From positions 372,001 through 436,000 of the forward strand of contig UBTF01000012.1 in the NCBI GenBank assembly GCA_900468285.1: a DNA stretch of 64,000 bases, read 5' to 3'. This DNA comes from Hyphomicrobiales bacterium. Its GTDB lineage: Bacteria > Pseudomonadota > Alphaproteobacteria > Rhizobiales > Rhizobiaceae. Both the position numbers and the translations under genes were made by a program. Positions 17,303-26,643 of this stretch are shown in pieces. Position 1 is the stretch's first letter; each line of letters starts with the position of its first letter. The notes under the pieces were generated by a model that made no database searches, was not told the origin of the DNA, and saw nothing but the letters and a program-made list of their open reading frames with translations.

Positions 17303-18865
17303 TCAGCCCTGGTCGATATCCAGAGCGATGAAGCGGCTGCCATCCTCCGTCTGGATCTGGAACAGCGCCTTGGAGCGACCGTCCTTCTTGGCCTGTTCGA
17401 GGATCTTCTCGACATCGCCAGCAGAGGCGACCTGCTGGTTGTTGACCGAGGTGATCCGCTCACCGACCTTGAGGCCACGTGCCGCAGCGTCCGAGTCAGG
17501 GTCGACATCGGTTACCGAAAGACCGGCGCCGTCTTCAGCGGGTGCGACCGAAAGGCCGAGGCTCGACAGCACCTTTTCGCTGGATGACTGACCGCCACGG
17601 TCGTCATTCTGCGTTGCCGTCGCCTTGGAGGCATCGTCACTGGCGAGGTCGCCCAGCGTCACGGTGACAGACTGAGACTTGCCGGAGCGCCAAAGCGAAA
17701 GCTCAACCTTGCTGTTTGGCGCAAGCGAACCGATGCGGCGCGAAAGATCGCGGGCATCCTTGATCGGGTCGCCGTTCAGCGCAGTGATGATGTCACCCTG
17801 CTTGATACCGGCCTTGTCGCCCGGAGAGCCTGCCTGCGGGGCAACCACCAGCGCGCCGCTCGCTTCGGAAAGACCGAGCGACTCGGCAATATCCTTGCTG
17901 ACGGGCTGGATCTGCACACCGAGCCAGCCGCGCTCGACCTTGCCGTCCTTGATCAGGTCCTGCACCACATCCTTGGCAACGGAAGCAGGGATCGCAAAGG
18001 CGATGCCGACATTGCCGCCGGATGGCGAGAAGATCGCAGTGTTGATGCCGATGACTTCGCCGTTGAGGTTGAAGGCCGGACCACCCGAATTGCCACGGTT
18101 TACCGCAGCATCGATCTGCAGGTAGTCATCATATGGGCCGGAACCGATATCACGACCACGGGCAGAGATGATGCCTGATGTCACCGTACCGCCAAGGCCG
18201 AAGGGGTTGCCCACGGCCACGACCCAGTCACCGACGCGGATCTTGCTGTCATCGGCAAACTGCACATAGGTGAACTTGCGGTTCACATCCACCTTCAGCA
18301 CGGCAAGATCGGTGCGGCGGTCACGGCCAACCAGTTTGGCGTCCAGCTCCGTGCCGTCGTTCATCACGACCGTATAGGCAGAACCGTCATCGACGACGTG
18401 ATTGTTGGTAACGATATAGCCGTCTTCGGAGATGAAGAATCCTGAGCCCTGAGCGGTCGGGCGCAATGGGCCCTTGCCGTCGCGGTGGCGGTTCGGGCCA
18501 CGGTCGGCGCGCTTGTCCTCACCGGCACCCGGTCCGCCAAACTCCTTGAAGAAGCGCTTGAGCGGATGATCGTCAGGCAGCTGGTCGAGACCACGTCCAC
18601 CGAAGTTGAACGAGAAGTTGCTGTTGTCATCGGAAGCGGGCTGCACGTTGGACTGTACGCGCACCGAAACCACGGCAGGAGAGACAGCATCGACCACATT
18701 GGCAAAGCTTGGCACCTGTGGCGCGGTCACTTCAACCGGCGCTGCAAAAGAATGAGCGATCGGGCCTGCCACACCGGTCGTCAGCATCAGGGCCGCAAGG
18801 CCACCAACGGCGGAAGACTTGAGGATGGTCTTCAACGAGGAACGTCCGTTTTGTGAATTAGACAT
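17303..18865 (-). CDS. degP: Periplasmic serine protease DegP/HtrA
   Basis: The 520-residue protein has an N-terminal signal region (hydrophobic stretch at about 18-40), a trypsin-like protease domain with the HtrA triad (His in 'VTNNHVVDD', Asp in 'RTDLAVLKV', Ser in 'RGNSGGPAF') and two PDZ domains (about residues 290-380 and 420-515). It degrades or refolds damaged envelope proteins in the periplasm. A Gly/Asp/Lys-rich insertion at about 85-135 precedes the catalytic domain, as in several alphaproteobacterial DegP proteins. It lies between the ccm operon and a two-component pair, all on the same strand, with a terminator after it. Confidence 0.94.
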   Translation of the reverse strand: MSNSQNGRSSLKTILKSSAVGGLAALMLTTGVAGPIAHSFAAPVEVTAPQVPSFANVVDAVSPAVVSVRVQSNVQPASDDNSNFSFNFGGRGLDQLPDDHPLKRFFKEFGGPGAGEDKRADRGPNRHRDGKGPLRPTAQGSGFFISEDGYIVTNNHVVDDGSAYTVVMNDGTELDAKLVGRDRRTDLAVLKVDVNRKFTYVQFADDSKIRVGDWVVAVGNPFGLGGTVTSGIISARGRDIGSGPYDDYLQIDAAVNRGNSGGPAFNLNGEVIGINTAIFSPSGGNVGIAFAIPASVAKDVVQDLIKDGKVERGWLGVQIQPVSKDIAESLGLSEASGALVVAPQAGSPGDKAGIKQGDIITALNGDPIKDARDLSRRIGSLAPNSKVELSLWRSGKSQSVTVTLGDLASDDASKATATQNDDRGGQSSSEKVLSSLGLSVAPAEDGAGLSVTDVDPDSDAAARGLKVGERITSVNNQQVASAGDVEKILEQAKKDGRSKALFQIQTEDGSRFIALDIDQG

Positions 18866-19002
18866 GGAATTTACCTTCTTTCTTCATTCAGACTGTAGCC
18901 CCGTTCATCCGGGGAAGCGGCGTATGAGAAGAGATATAGGTGGCTTCACCTTACAGCGAAGTGTCTGGCGAATGAAAAATCAGTAATGTTAGTTAAACCG
19001 CC

Positions 19003-19515
19003 TTACGACTTTTCAAGAAGATCGCGAATGCGCGCCTCTTCGTCCGGCGTCAGCGCCTTGCCTTCCGGAAGAGCCACCCTGCGCCGCGCAAAAACAAAAA
19101 CAGCCGCAGCCCCGATCAGGATCAGCGCCACGGGCGCACCCCACAGTGCAAGCGTTCTCATGCTGAAACGCGGCTTCAGCAGAACGAATTCGCCGTAGCG
19201 GGAAACCACGTAATCGATAACTGCCTCGTCGCTGTCGCCCTGCGTCAACCGCTCGCGCACCAGCACGCGCAGATCCCGCGCCAGCTCGGCATTGCTGTCG
19301 TCGATGGACTGGTTCTGGCACACCATGCAGCGCAATTGCACGGTCAGCGCCCTTGCGCGTGCTTCCAGTGCAGGGTCGGATAGAACTTCGTCGGGGTTGA
19401 ACGCCGCCGCAGGCAATAGGGTCAGCAACAGCCCGAGAACGAGCGCGATTTGTCCAAGGCATCGGCGCAACATGCCGGTGGAGCGCCATGGGGTGGGATG
19501 AGCGCGCACCGTCAT
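19003..19515 (-). CDS. ccmH: Cytochrome c maturation protein CcmH (CycL)
   Basis: The 170-residue protein has a signal sequence, the conserved thiol motif in '[19 protein letters not shown]' (CxxC) and one C-terminal membrane helix ('[20 protein letters not shown]'). CcmH reduces the haem-binding cysteines of apocytochrome c and works with CcmI and CcmF in the haem ligation complex. The start at 19515 overlaps the ccmF stop as ATGA, marking translational coupling; the next ATG (19473) would also leave a full signal peptide. Confidence 0.92.
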   Translation of the reverse strand: MTVRAHPTPWRSTGMLRRCLGQIALVLGLLLTLLPAAAFNPDEVLSDPALEARARALTVQLRCMVCQNQSIDDSNAELARDLRVLVRERLTQGDSDEAVIDYVVSRYGEFVLLKPRFSMRTLALWGAPVALILIGAAAVFVFARRRVALPEGKALTPDEEARIRDLLEKS

Positions 19516-21503
19516 TCCGCTGCTCCAAGCGGCAGCTCTTTTGCTGCCTTGGCTTTCCGCGTGGGCGCACCCACGCGCAGGCGTCGGTCGGAAAGCGACA
19601 CGAAGCCGCCAAACATCATCAACACCGTGCCACCCCAGATGCACAGAATGAAGGGCTTCCACCAGATGCGAACGACGATCCCGCCATCATCCATGGGGTC
19701 GCCGAGCGAGACGTAAAGCTGGGAAAGCCCGAAGGTCATGATGCCCGCTTCCGTGGTCGGCATCCGCCGGGCCGTGTAAAGCCGCTTGGAAGACCACACA
19801 TCCGCGACCTCGATGCCGCCCTTGCGGGCAGTGAAATGCCCGCGATCCTCGGTATAGTTTGGGCCGACATGGTGGCGAGTGCCATCAAAGGTCAGGCTGT
19901 AGCCGCCCGCGTCGACAACCATGCCCTGACGCATCTCAACAACGGTTTCGGTTTCGAATGTCGTGACGATGACGATGCCCAGAACGGTCACGCCAAGCCC
20001 CATATGGGCGAGTGCCGTACCGAAGGCGGATCGCGGCAGGCCTTTCAGGCGCCGCCAGGCGACGCCTGTCGCCAGTTTGCCGAAGTTCGCCCGGTACCAG
20101 AGGTCGGCGAGCGCGCCGAAGATCAGCCAGAAACCGGCAACGATACCGAGAGCGGCCAGTACCGGCCCACCATTTTCGACATACCAGAGCGTGAGCCCGG
20201 CCAGTGCGGCAAGAGCCGCTGCCACGAACAGGCGTTGAAACGCGCCTAAGAGATCGCCTCGCTTCCAGGCCAGCATGGGCCCGAACGGCGTTACGATCAG
20301 AATGGGGATCATCAACAGGCCGAAGGTCAGATTGAAGAACGGCGCACCAACGGAGATTTTTTCACCCGTCAGCGTTTCCAGCACCAGCGGATAGAGCGTG
20401 CCAATCAGCACCGTCGCGGTCGAGACCGTCAGGATGAGGTTGTTGAGAACCAGCGCACCCTCTCGCGAAATCGGCGCAAACAGACCTCCCGCCTTCAGGG
20501 TCGGTGCGCGCCAGGCGAAAAGCGAAAAGGCCCCGCCGATGAAAAGCATGAGAATGCACAGAATGAAGATTCCGCGGCTGGGGTCGGTCGCAAAAGCGTG
20601 AACCGAGGTCAGCACGCCGGAGCGCACCAGGAAGGTGCCGAGCAGCGACAGCGAGAAGGTCATGATTGCCAGAAGCACGGTCCAGATTTTCAGCGCTTCG
20701 CGCTTTTCCATAACCAGCGCCGAATGCAGCAGCGCCGTGCCCGCCAGCCATGGCATGAAGGAGGCGTTTTCCACCGGATCCCAGAACCACCAGCCACCCC
20801 AGCCTAGTTCGTAATAGGCCCAGTAGGAGCCCATCGAAATGCCTGCCGTCAGAAAGGTCCAGGCCGCCAGCGTCCAGGGCCGCACCCAGCGTGCCCAGGC
20901 GGCATCGATGCGCCCTTCCATTAGGGCTGCAACGGCGAAAGAGAAACACACGGAAAAGCCGACATAGCCGAGATAAAGCAGCGGCGGATGGATCGCCAGA
21001 CCGAAATCCTGCAGGACCGGGTTCAGATCCTGTCCTTCCGCCGGAACGGGCGAGAGGCGCTCAAAGGGGTTGGATGTCAGCAGAATGAACAGCAGAAACG
21101 CGGTCGTTACCCATGCCTGCACTGAGAGAACGTTGGCCCGCAGCGTATCGGGAAGATTGCGGCCGTAAACCGCGACCATTGCGCTGAACAGGACGAGAAT
21201 GAACAGCCAGAGCAGCATCGAGCCTTCATGATTGCCCCATACGCCCGTCAGCTTGTAGATCATCGGCATCAGCGAGTGGGAATTCTCATAGACATTCTTC
21301 AGCGAGAAGTCGGAGATCGCATAGGCGTGCGTCAATGACGCAAAGGCAATGCCCACCAGCAGGAACAGCAGCACAGAGCCCACGGGCGCCATATCCATCA
21401 GCGCCTTGTCGTTTCGGCGCGCGCCGATTGCTGGCAGAATGGAAACGACAAGCGCAACGCCTAGCGCCAGAACCAGTGCGTAATGTCCGATTTCGGTAAT
21501 CAT
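19512..21503 (-). CDS. ccmF: Haem lyase subunit CcmF (CycK)
   Basis: This 663-residue polytopic protein has the WWD haem-handling domain ('[19 protein letters not shown]', about residues 240-258) and many membrane helices with conserved periplasmic histidines ('NHEGSMLLW', '[13 protein letters not shown]'). It takes haem from CcmE and joins it to apocytochrome c. Its ATG overlaps the ccmE stop by four bases and its stop overlaps the ccmH start, so ccmE, ccmF and ccmH are coupled. Confidence 0.96.
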   Translation of the reverse strand: MITEIGHYALVLALGVALVVSILPAIGARRNDKALMDMAPVGSVLLFLLVGIAFASLTHAYAISDFSLKNVYENSHSLMPMIYKLTGVWGNHEGSMLLWLFILVLFSAMVAVYGRNLPDTLRANVLSVQAWVTTAFLLFILLTSNPFERLSPVPAEGQDLNPVLQDFGLAIHPPLLYLGYVGFSVCFSFAVAALMEGRIDAAWARWVRPWTLAAWTFLTAGISMGSYWAYYELGWGGWWFWDPVENASFMPWLAGTALLHSALVMEKREALKIWTVLLAIMTFSLSLLGTFLVRSGVLTSVHAFATDPSRGIFILCILMLFIGGAFSLFAWRAPTLKAGGLFAPISREGALVLNNLILTVSTATVLIGTLYPLVLETLTGEKISVGAPFFNLTFGLLMIPILIVTPFGPMLAWKRGDLLGAFQRLFVAAALAALAGLTLWYVENGGPVLAALGIVAGFWLIFGALADLWYRANFGKLATGVAWRRLKGLPRSAFGTALAHMGLGVTVLGIVIVTTFETETVVEMRQGMVVDAGGYSLTFDGTRHHVGPNYTEDRGHFTARKGGIEVADVWSSKRLYTARRMPTTEAGIMTFGLSQLYVSLGDPMDDGGIVVRIWWKPFILCIWGGTVLMMFGGFVSLSDRRLRVGAPTRKAKAAKELPLGAAE

Positions 21504-21970
21504 TTCACCGCTCCCGCCTGGGCCGCACCATCAGTGGTCTTCTGCCACAGGCCCTTGTCCTTCAGGCGGTCGGCAACTTCCTTCGGCATGTAATTTTCGT
21601 CATGCTTGGCAAGCACGCTGTCAGCAATGAAGGCGTGGGTCGCAGCATCGAACGTGCCTTCGGTCACCACGCCCTGCCCTTCGCGAAACAGGTCCGGCAG
21701 AATGCCGGTATAGCTTACCGGCACGCTCGCCCCGCCATCCGTCACGGCAAAGCTGACCGTGCGGCCATCCCCGCGCTTGACGGAGCCTTCCGCCACCAGA
21801 CCGCCAAGACGAATGCGCGTGCCCGGCGCCACGGCCGTCTTTTCCAGATCGCCCGGCATGTAGAAATAGGCAATCGACTGGCCGAAGGCGAACATGACAA
21901 GGAATGCAGCAATCATGATGAAGCTGACGCCGCCGCCAATGATCGCCAGTCTCTTCTGTTTGCGGGTCAT
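21500..21970 (-). CDS. ccmE: Haem chaperone CcmE (CycJ)
   Basis: The 156-residue protein has an N-terminal membrane anchor ('[20 protein letters not shown]') and a periplasmic beta-barrel with the covalent haem-binding histidine in '[13 protein letters not shown]'. It carries haem to CcmF. The start at 21970 overlaps the ccmI stop as ATGA. The protein ends in a short, unstructured tail as usual for the family. Confidence 0.95.
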   Translation of the reverse strand: MTRKQKRLAIIGGGVSFIMIAAFLVMFAFGQSIAYFYMPGDLEKTAVAPGTRIRLGGLVAEGSVKRGDGRTVSFAVTDGGASVPVSYTGILPDLFREGQGVVTEGTFDAATHAFIADSVLAKHDENYMPKEVADRLKDKGLWQKTTDGAAQAGAVK

Positions 21971-23103
21971 TGTGCCACTCCCTGCGCATTCACGCCAAGC
22001 TGCTGTGCCAGCGCCAGCAATTGCTTGCCCTGCTCTCCGGAAGGCGGAAAGGTCTTGAGACCCTCGGCCAGCGCCGCGCGCGCCTTGTCCTCGTTCTTCA
22101 ACATCGCGTAAGATCGCACCAATCGCATCCAACCCTCGAAATTGTCAGGGTTTTCCTTCAGGCGTGCATCCAGACTTTCCACCATGCCAGCCACCATGGC
22201 CTGACGATCTGCCGGTGACATCGCGCTGGCAGCGGCCATGTCTTCCTGCGTGGGTCCGCCTGGAGGCGCCGCCTTTGCAGGTGCGGCCACATCGCCGCCG
22301 GTATTTTGCAGATGCGCCTGCACAAGGGGAATCCACGGTGCTCCCTCTGGCGAATCCTTCAAGATACCCGCGAAGGCGCTGCGCGCCTCATTCATCTTGC
22401 CCGCCTGCTCCAGCGCCAGCGCCAGATAGAAGCGAACGCGCGGATTGCCGGGGCTCGTCTTTTCTGCGGTCTCGAGCGCCGTGCGCGCATCCTCGATGAC
22501 GATGCCCTGGTTGGCGGCAATCAGCGTTTCGGCAAGCCCGGTCAGCCGCTGCGGATTTTCGCCGCGCAGGCGGATCGCGTTGCGAAATGCCATTTCGGCA
22601 TCGCCAAGGCGCATTGTCTTCAAATAGATTGGGGCCAGAACATCCCATCCGGCACCGTCTTCGGGGTTTTGCGCCAGATGCCGTTCCGCCTTGGCAATCA
22701 TCAGGTTCATGTCATTGCCGGGCTTTTCCAGACGCGCCTCAAGCGGCATGTCGGGCATGTTTGGGCTGCCCATGTAGAGATAAAGACAGAGCCCCGTCAG
22801 CGGCAGAATCAGCGTCACGATGCTGGCCAGCGCGTTGTGGCGGGACGTGACGCCCGCTTTTTTGCCGGTATCGGCGGAAGCGGCTGCCAGAAGCCTGCGG
22901 CCGATTTCCGCCCGCGCATAGTCGGCCTCCGTCTCCCCGATCAGCCCGCTCTCGCGCTCGCGCTGCAACTCCGCCAGCTGATCGCGATAGACAGCGACTT
23001 CACCATTGTGATGTGTGTCGGATACGCCTCGATTGCGCATCAGCGGGTAGGTCAGAACGATGGCCACGGCCGCCGTCAACAGGGCGATGATAATCCAGAA
23101 CAT
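21967..23103 (-). CDS. ccmI: Cytochrome c maturation protein CcmI (CycH)
   Basis: The 378-residue protein has a membrane helix at residues 2-20, a basic cytoplasmic loop rich in Glu and Arg, a second helix at about 92-112 ('[18 protein letters not shown]') and a periplasmic tetratricopeptide-like domain. CcmI holds the C-terminus of apocytochrome c for haem attachment. First gene of the ccmI-ccmE-ccmF-ccmH run, in the order found in rhizobia as cycHJKL. An FNR-type dyad lies about 166 bases upstream. Confidence 0.94.
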   Translation of the reverse strand: MFWIIIALLTAAVAIVLTYPLMRNRGVSDTHHNGEVAVYRDQLAELQRERESGLIGETEADYARAEIGRRLLAAASADTGKKAGVTSRHNALASIVTLILPLTGLCLYLYMGSPNMPDMPLEARLEKPGNDMNLMIAKAERHLAQNPEDGAGWDVLAPIYLKTMRLGDAEMAFRNAIRLRGENPQRLTGLAETLIAANQGIVIEDARTALETAEKTSPGNPRVRFYLALALEQAGKMNEARSAFAGILKDSPEGAPWIPLVQAHLQNTGGDVAAPAKAAPPGGPTQEDMAAASAMSPADRQAMVAGMVESLDARLKENPDNFEGWMRLVRSYAMLKNEDKARAALAEGLKTFPPSGEQGKQLLALAQQLGVNAQGVAQ

Positions 23104-23262
23104 GCCGTTTCAATTACTCGAATGCGCACCGCTTTGAAACAAGCCGCGGCGGGATGACGTGAATTTGAGGCAGTATGCCGCAAGCGGCGTCGCTTACACG
23201 CCAAAGCTTCGGCACATCCTGCCCATGTTCAAGCGTTGTGAACGACGCGGCCCCGGCTTGCC

Positions 23263-23276
23263 TTGACATACGTCAA
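23263..23276. promoter_or_regulatory. FNR/FixK-type dyad upstream of ccmI
   Basis: TTGAC, four bases, GTCAA is a perfect dyad of the type bound by FNR/FixK-like regulators (TTGA, six bases, TCAA core), extended to CCTTGAC/GTCAAGG. It lies between the lipoprotein stop and the ccmI start, about 166 bases before ccmI. Anaerobic or microaerobic control of cytochrome maturation would make sense, but it is also close enough to the lipoprotein stop to be part of an mRNA hairpin. Confidence 0.35.
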
Positions 23277-23282
23277 GGAGGC

Positions 23283-23711
23283 TCAGGTCAGCGGCGTCCA
23301 TGTTCCGTCTGTGTTGCGACAGGCGGCGCCGCGCACCTTGGCCGGTTTGCCGTCCACCGTCAGACTGTGGGTATATTGGCGACAATTCTGGTTGCCCACC
23401 TGGTACGGCGCGTTGGCGATGACTTCGCCGCGCGTATCGCCGCTTCCCCAGACAACAGCCTGCCCGCCCGGCGCTGTCTCCAGTGCCTTGTATTCTGCTT
23501 CCAGCGCCTTGTTGAAATCGCTCCGGTCCATCTGCAGCCCGCTGCGTCCGACGATACCGCCCTGGAGCGCGGAAATATAGGGTGTTGCAGACGCGCCGCT
23601 GCGCCCCAGCAGGCCGCCACCAGCGGTGCGGGTGTTTGAGCTCGTGCAGGAGCTGAGAACCGAAAGGCAGATCAGCGACAGCACGGCAGGGCGCATAAAA
23701 CTGGAGTTCAT
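23283..23711 (-). CDS. Probable outer-membrane lipoprotein, RT0821/Lpp0805-like surface protein
   Basis: About 142 residues with a lipoprotein signal peptide whose lipobox reads LSSC ('LICLSVLSSCTSS'), then a Gly-rich part and a globular C-terminal domain with paired cysteines ('VGNQNCRQYTHSLTVDGKP', 'VRGAACRNTDGTW'). That domain resembles small surface antigens annotated as RT0821/Lpp0805 family. The start is uncertain: ATG at 23711 or 23696 lack good ribosome binding sites, while a TTG at 23747 follows AAGGAG at good spacing. It lies between feuQ and ccmI on the same strand. Function unknown. Confidence 0.7.
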   Translation of the reverse strand: MNSSFMRPAVLSLICLSVLSSCTSSNTRTAGGGLLGRSGASATPYISALQGGIVGRSGLQMDRSDFNKALEAEYKALETAPGGQAVVWGSGDTRGEVIANAPYQVGNQNCRQYTHSLTVDGKPAKVRGAACRNTDGTWTPLT

Positions 23712-23819
23712 CCCGGCAAATCCGGCTTTGCCCATCACGTCAACCAAGAATACACTCCTTATCAACGCGCCATCCTGGCGCGGTCATTCATCAGGAAATG
23801 TCTTGCCAGTTTTTGGCCG

Positions 23820-25220
23820 TCATGCAAGCTCTTTCGAAAGCCCCGGCAGCAGCAATTCGGCTTTCAGCCCGCCAAGGGCGCTACGCGACATGGCAAAGGT
23901 GCCGTGGTACTCAGAAACCACCTCGCTGACGATGGACAGGCCAAGCCCGGTTCCCGGGCGGCTCTCGTCCAGCCGCCTGCCGCGCTTCATCGCTTCGGTA
24001 ATCTGCTCTGGCTCCAGTCCCGGCCCGTCATCCTCCACCAGAAGCGTTACCCAGAACCTGCGGGTAACATCCGGGTCGGAAGACGGATGCGTGCCCGGCA
24101 TTACCGTCACAACCACCTTTGTCGTTGCAAAACGCGCGGCGTTTTCAAGCAGGTTGCCCACCGCCTCTTCCAGATCCTGCTGCTCCATCGCCAGCACGGT
24201 TGCAGGCTGGTGCATGTCCAGTTCGAATGTCTTGTCGGGGTTGAGGCGGCGCATCACGCGCACCAGCCGCTCCAGCGCGGGTTCGGCCTCGGCACGCGCA
24301 AGGATAGAGCCGCGCTGCGCCGCAATACGGGCGCGGGAAAGATAGGATTGAACCTGCGCCTGCATCGCATCCACCTGCCCGCGCACCAGATCTCCGTGAT
24401 GCGTGTCCAGTGTGCGGGCCTCGTTCAGCAACACGGCAATGGGCGTCTTCAACGAATGGGCCAGATTGCCCACCTGCATCCGCGCCCGCTCCACAAGCCT
24501 GCGATTGCTTTCGATCAGCGCATTGATCTCGGTTGCCAGCGGCTGGATTTCGCGCGGGAAGTCACCCTCCAACCTTTCGGCATCGCCGCCTCGTATCTTG
24601 CCCAGCGCCACGCGCGCCTGGTCCAGCGGTCGCAAGCTGTAGAGAATGGCCAGACCATTCACGACAAGACTTCCCAGCCCGAACACGGCCAGCGCCAGAT
24701 AAAGGCTGTTGGAAAAATCGCGAACATCATCTTCGACAACATTGAGATTGCCGGTCACGCGAAATCGTGCCGCCCGGCCCTCGCCGTCCAGCACGACTTC
24801 CGTTTCGGCCACCTGCACGCGGTTTCCCGCCTCGTCGGTGACAACGTAATAGCGCTCATAGCGGTTGTCGAAGGGCACATCCAGAATGCCCGGCACCGGC
24901 AGGGTCGCAACGCCAAGCGAGGACGAAACCAGCGGCGCGGTCTGGAAATTGCCCAGCGGCTCCACCACCCAGTACCAGCCGGTATCGGGCTGCGAGAACC
25001 GCAGGTCGCCCAGCTGCGGGCTTCCGGCAAGCGTGTTTTCGTTGGAAACGGTAATGGAGTTGATGACGTTGTAGAGCTGTGCGCGCAGCAGGTCGGTAAA
25101 GCTCCGCTCCACGCCCTGTCTGTAAAGTGTCGAAATCACCACCGCAATCACCACCAGTGCCAGCGCGGACCAGGCCGACGCCAGCAGCAGAACGCGAGCG
25201 GTGAGTGAATTACTTCGCAT
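23820..25220 (-). CDS. feuQ: Sensor histidine kinase FeuQ
   Basis: The 466-residue PhoQ-like kinase has membrane helices at about 12-34 and 165-190 around a periplasmic sensor domain, a HAMP region, an H box 'NLAHSLKTPIAVLLNEARTL' and an ATPase domain with 'DDGPGLEPEQITEA' and 'GTGLGLSIVSEVV'. It begins inside the last codons of feuP (11-bp overlap). FeuPQ was described in Rhizobium and Brucella suis, and in Sinorhizobium it controls ndvA and export of cyclic beta-glucan in response to hypo-osmotic conditions, with FeuN as a modulator. Identification rests on the FeuN-FeuP-FeuQ gene order and family features. Confidence 0.85.
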   Translation of the reverse strand: MRSNSLTARVLLLASAWSALALVVIAVVISTLYRQGVERSFTDLLRAQLYNVINSITVSNENTLAGSPQLGDLRFSQPDTGWYWVVEPLGNFQTAPLVSSSLGVATLPVPGILDVPFDNRYERYYVVTDEAGNRVQVAETEVVLDGEGRAARFRVTGNLNVVEDDVRDFSNSLYLALAVFGLGSLVVNGLAILYSLRPLDQARVALGKIRGGDAERLEGDFPREIQPLATEINALIESNRRLVERARMQVGNLAHSLKTPIAVLLNEARTLDTHHGDLVRGQVDAMQAQVQSYLSRARIAAQRGSILARAEAEPALERLVRVMRRLNPDKTFELDMHQPATVLAMEQQDLEEAVGNLLENAARFATTKVVVTVMPGTHPSSDPDVTRRFWVTLLVEDDGPGLEPEQITEAMKRGRRLDESRPGTGLGLSIVSEVVSEYHGTFAMSRSALGGLKAELLLPGLSKELA

Positions 25221-25881
25221 CTGCTGGCGCTTGCATCCGGTAGCCGAGACCACGAATGGTCTCGATCAGATCGACGCCGAGCTTCTTGCGCAGACGTCCG
25301 ACAAAGACCTCGATGGTGTTGGAATCGCGATCGAAATCCTGATCATACATATGCTCGACCAGCTCAGTGCGGGAAACGACCTCCCCCATATGGTGCATGA
25401 GGTAGGAGAGCAGACGAAACTCATGCGAGGTCAGCTTCAGCGTCGCGCCGTTGACGGTCGCCTTTGACGATTTGGTGTCGAGCCGCACCGGACCGCAGAC
25501 GATTTCGGAGGATGCATGGCCCGCAGCACGGCGGATCAGCGCGCGCACCCGCGCCAGCACTTCTTCCACATGGAAAGGCTTGGTCACATAGTCGTCGGCG
25601 CCCGCATCGATACCGGCAACCTTGTCGCTCCAGCGGTCGCGGGCGGTCAGAATGAGAACCGGCATGGCCTTGCCGCCGGCGCGCCATTTTTCCACAACAG
25701 TGATGCCGTCCATCTGCGGCAGGCCGATGTCGAGCACGATGGCGTCATAGGGCTCGGTATCGCCGAGATAATGCCCCTCTTCGCCGTCGAAGGCCTGATC
25801 GACCACATAACCCGCTTCTTTCAACGCGTCGGTCAGCTGTCGATTGAGGTTGGTATCGTCCTCGACCACGAGAATGCGCAT
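25210..25881 (-). CDS. feuP: Response regulator FeuP
   Basis: A 223-residue OmpR-family regulator: acidic pocket 'VEDD', phosphoacceptor Asp in 'AIVLDIGLPQMDG', Lys in 'YVTKPFHVEEVLARV' and a winged helix with 'LTSHEFRLLSYLMHHMGEVV' and 'IEVFVGRLRKKLG'. The receiver's 'GHYLGDTEPYDA' segment is typical of FeuP/PhoP-like proteins. The second of two adjacent ATG codons (25881) is preferred because AGGGA lies at better spacing. It is followed by feuQ with an 11-bp overlap and preceded by the small feuN-like gene. Confidence 0.87.
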   Translation of the reverse strand: MRILVVEDDTNLNRQLTDALKEAGYVVDQAFDGEEGHYLGDTEPYDAIVLDIGLPQMDGITVVEKWRAGGKAMPVLILTARDRWSDKVAGIDAGADDYVTKPFHVEEVLARVRALIRRAAGHASSEIVCGPVRLDTKSSKATVNGATLKLTSHEFRLLSYLMHHMGEVVSRTELVEHMYDQDFDRDSNTIEVFVGRLRKKLGVDLIETIRGLGYRMQAPADAK

Positions 25882-25971
25882 CATCAGTCCCTTTTCATTC
25901 CATCCATCGCTTCTGCAGTGCGATGGTCATTCCAGATCATGTTTACATGAGAATTTGCGGAATGGCGACGC

Positions 25972-26238
25972 CTACATGGGCACGCGCATCGTTACCTTGC
26001 GGGGCCGTTCGCCATTGCCCTGAACCAGCACGGTCACGACGCAATTCTGGCCGTCATTGGAGGGATATACGGAAAGAAGCTGGCCGCCAGTTTCCCGTAC
26101 CACGCGGGAGACCGCAGAGGTGCAATCGCTTGCCACGTAACGCAGCGCGCCACCGCTTTGCGTCTGCCCATCAGCCTGCGGCGCAGGGAAACCGGCCAGA
26201 CCGGCTGCAAGCGTCGCTATGATGAGAGGTGATGCCAT
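25972..26238 (-). CDS. feuN: FeuN-like small periplasmic protein (PepSY-type)
   Basis: The 88-residue product has a signal peptide ('PLIIATLAAGLAGFPAPQA') and a small domain of PepSY type ('TSAVSRVVRETGGQLLSVYP', then 'CVVTVLVQGNGERPRKVTMRV') with two cysteines able to form a disulfide. In Sinorhizobium meliloti a periplasmic protein of this size, FeuN, is encoded directly before feuP and holds FeuQ in check. Same position, size and export signal here, with 90 bases to feuP. The ATG at 26238 is chosen for the signal peptide; 44 upstream codons have no protein character. Identification is by context and size rather than by a unique motif. Confidence 0.75.
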   Translation of the reverse strand: MASPLIIATLAAGLAGFPAPQADGQTQSGGALRYVASDCTSAVSRVVRETGGQLLSVYPSNDGQNCVVTVLVQGNGERPRKVTMRVPM

Positions 26239-26356
26239 TACACAAACTTCCACAGACCAATCGGGATGCACGTCGAAACGAACTCTGGTTGAATATGTAT
26301 CGCAAAGCGTCTGAATGGCAAATGAATGTGGGGCGGACCCTGCGCCGAAGACGGCT

Positions 26357-26393
26357 ACACATGGCAGCACGCAAAACGCGCACCGCCATGTGT
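26357..26393 (-). terminator. Hairpin at the end of the gene transfer agent cluster
   Basis: A perfect 9-bp inverted repeat (ACACATGGC with GCCATGTGT) with further pairing inside the 19-nt loop lies 11 bases after the stop of the last gene. It lacks a T-run, so it could be a terminator that needs Rho or an mRNA-stabilising end. Confidence 0.45.
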
Positions 26394-26403
26394 GCGCCCT
26401 GCG

Positions 26404-26610
26404 TTACCGGATGATGCTGTTTGCGCTGAGGCGTCCATAGAGCGCAACCAGTCCGCCCACGCCACCGGCAACGGTGACCAGCCCTTCCGCAAGCTCCTCT
26501 TCAATACCGGTCGGCAGGTTCAACCCCACCACATGCAACAGCGGTGCCAGCACCGCAATCAGCGCACCCCACACGGTCTTCGACTGGTACCAGGATTTCA
26601 TGTTGTCCAT
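26404..26610 (-). CDS. Small membrane protein at the end of the gene transfer agent cluster, holin-like
   Basis: The 68-residue product has two hydrophobic stretches ('VWGALIAVLAPLLHVVGL' and 'AEGLVTVAGGVGGLVALYG') joined by an acidic turn, with a charged N-terminus and a short polar tail. Proteins of this shape follow tail genes in many phages and some are holins, which let the endolysin cross the inner membrane. The gene lies 33 bases after the tail host-contact gene and ends the transcription unit. An endolysin is encoded elsewhere in the cluster. Role as holin is inference from size, topology and position. Confidence 0.6.
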   Translation of the reverse strand: MDNMKSWYQSKTVWGALIAVLAPLLHVVGLNLPTGIEEELAEGLVTVAGGVGGLVALYGRLSANSIIR

Positions 26611-26643
26611 CGTTTTTCCTTTCGCTTGATGGTATCGGGAAGA

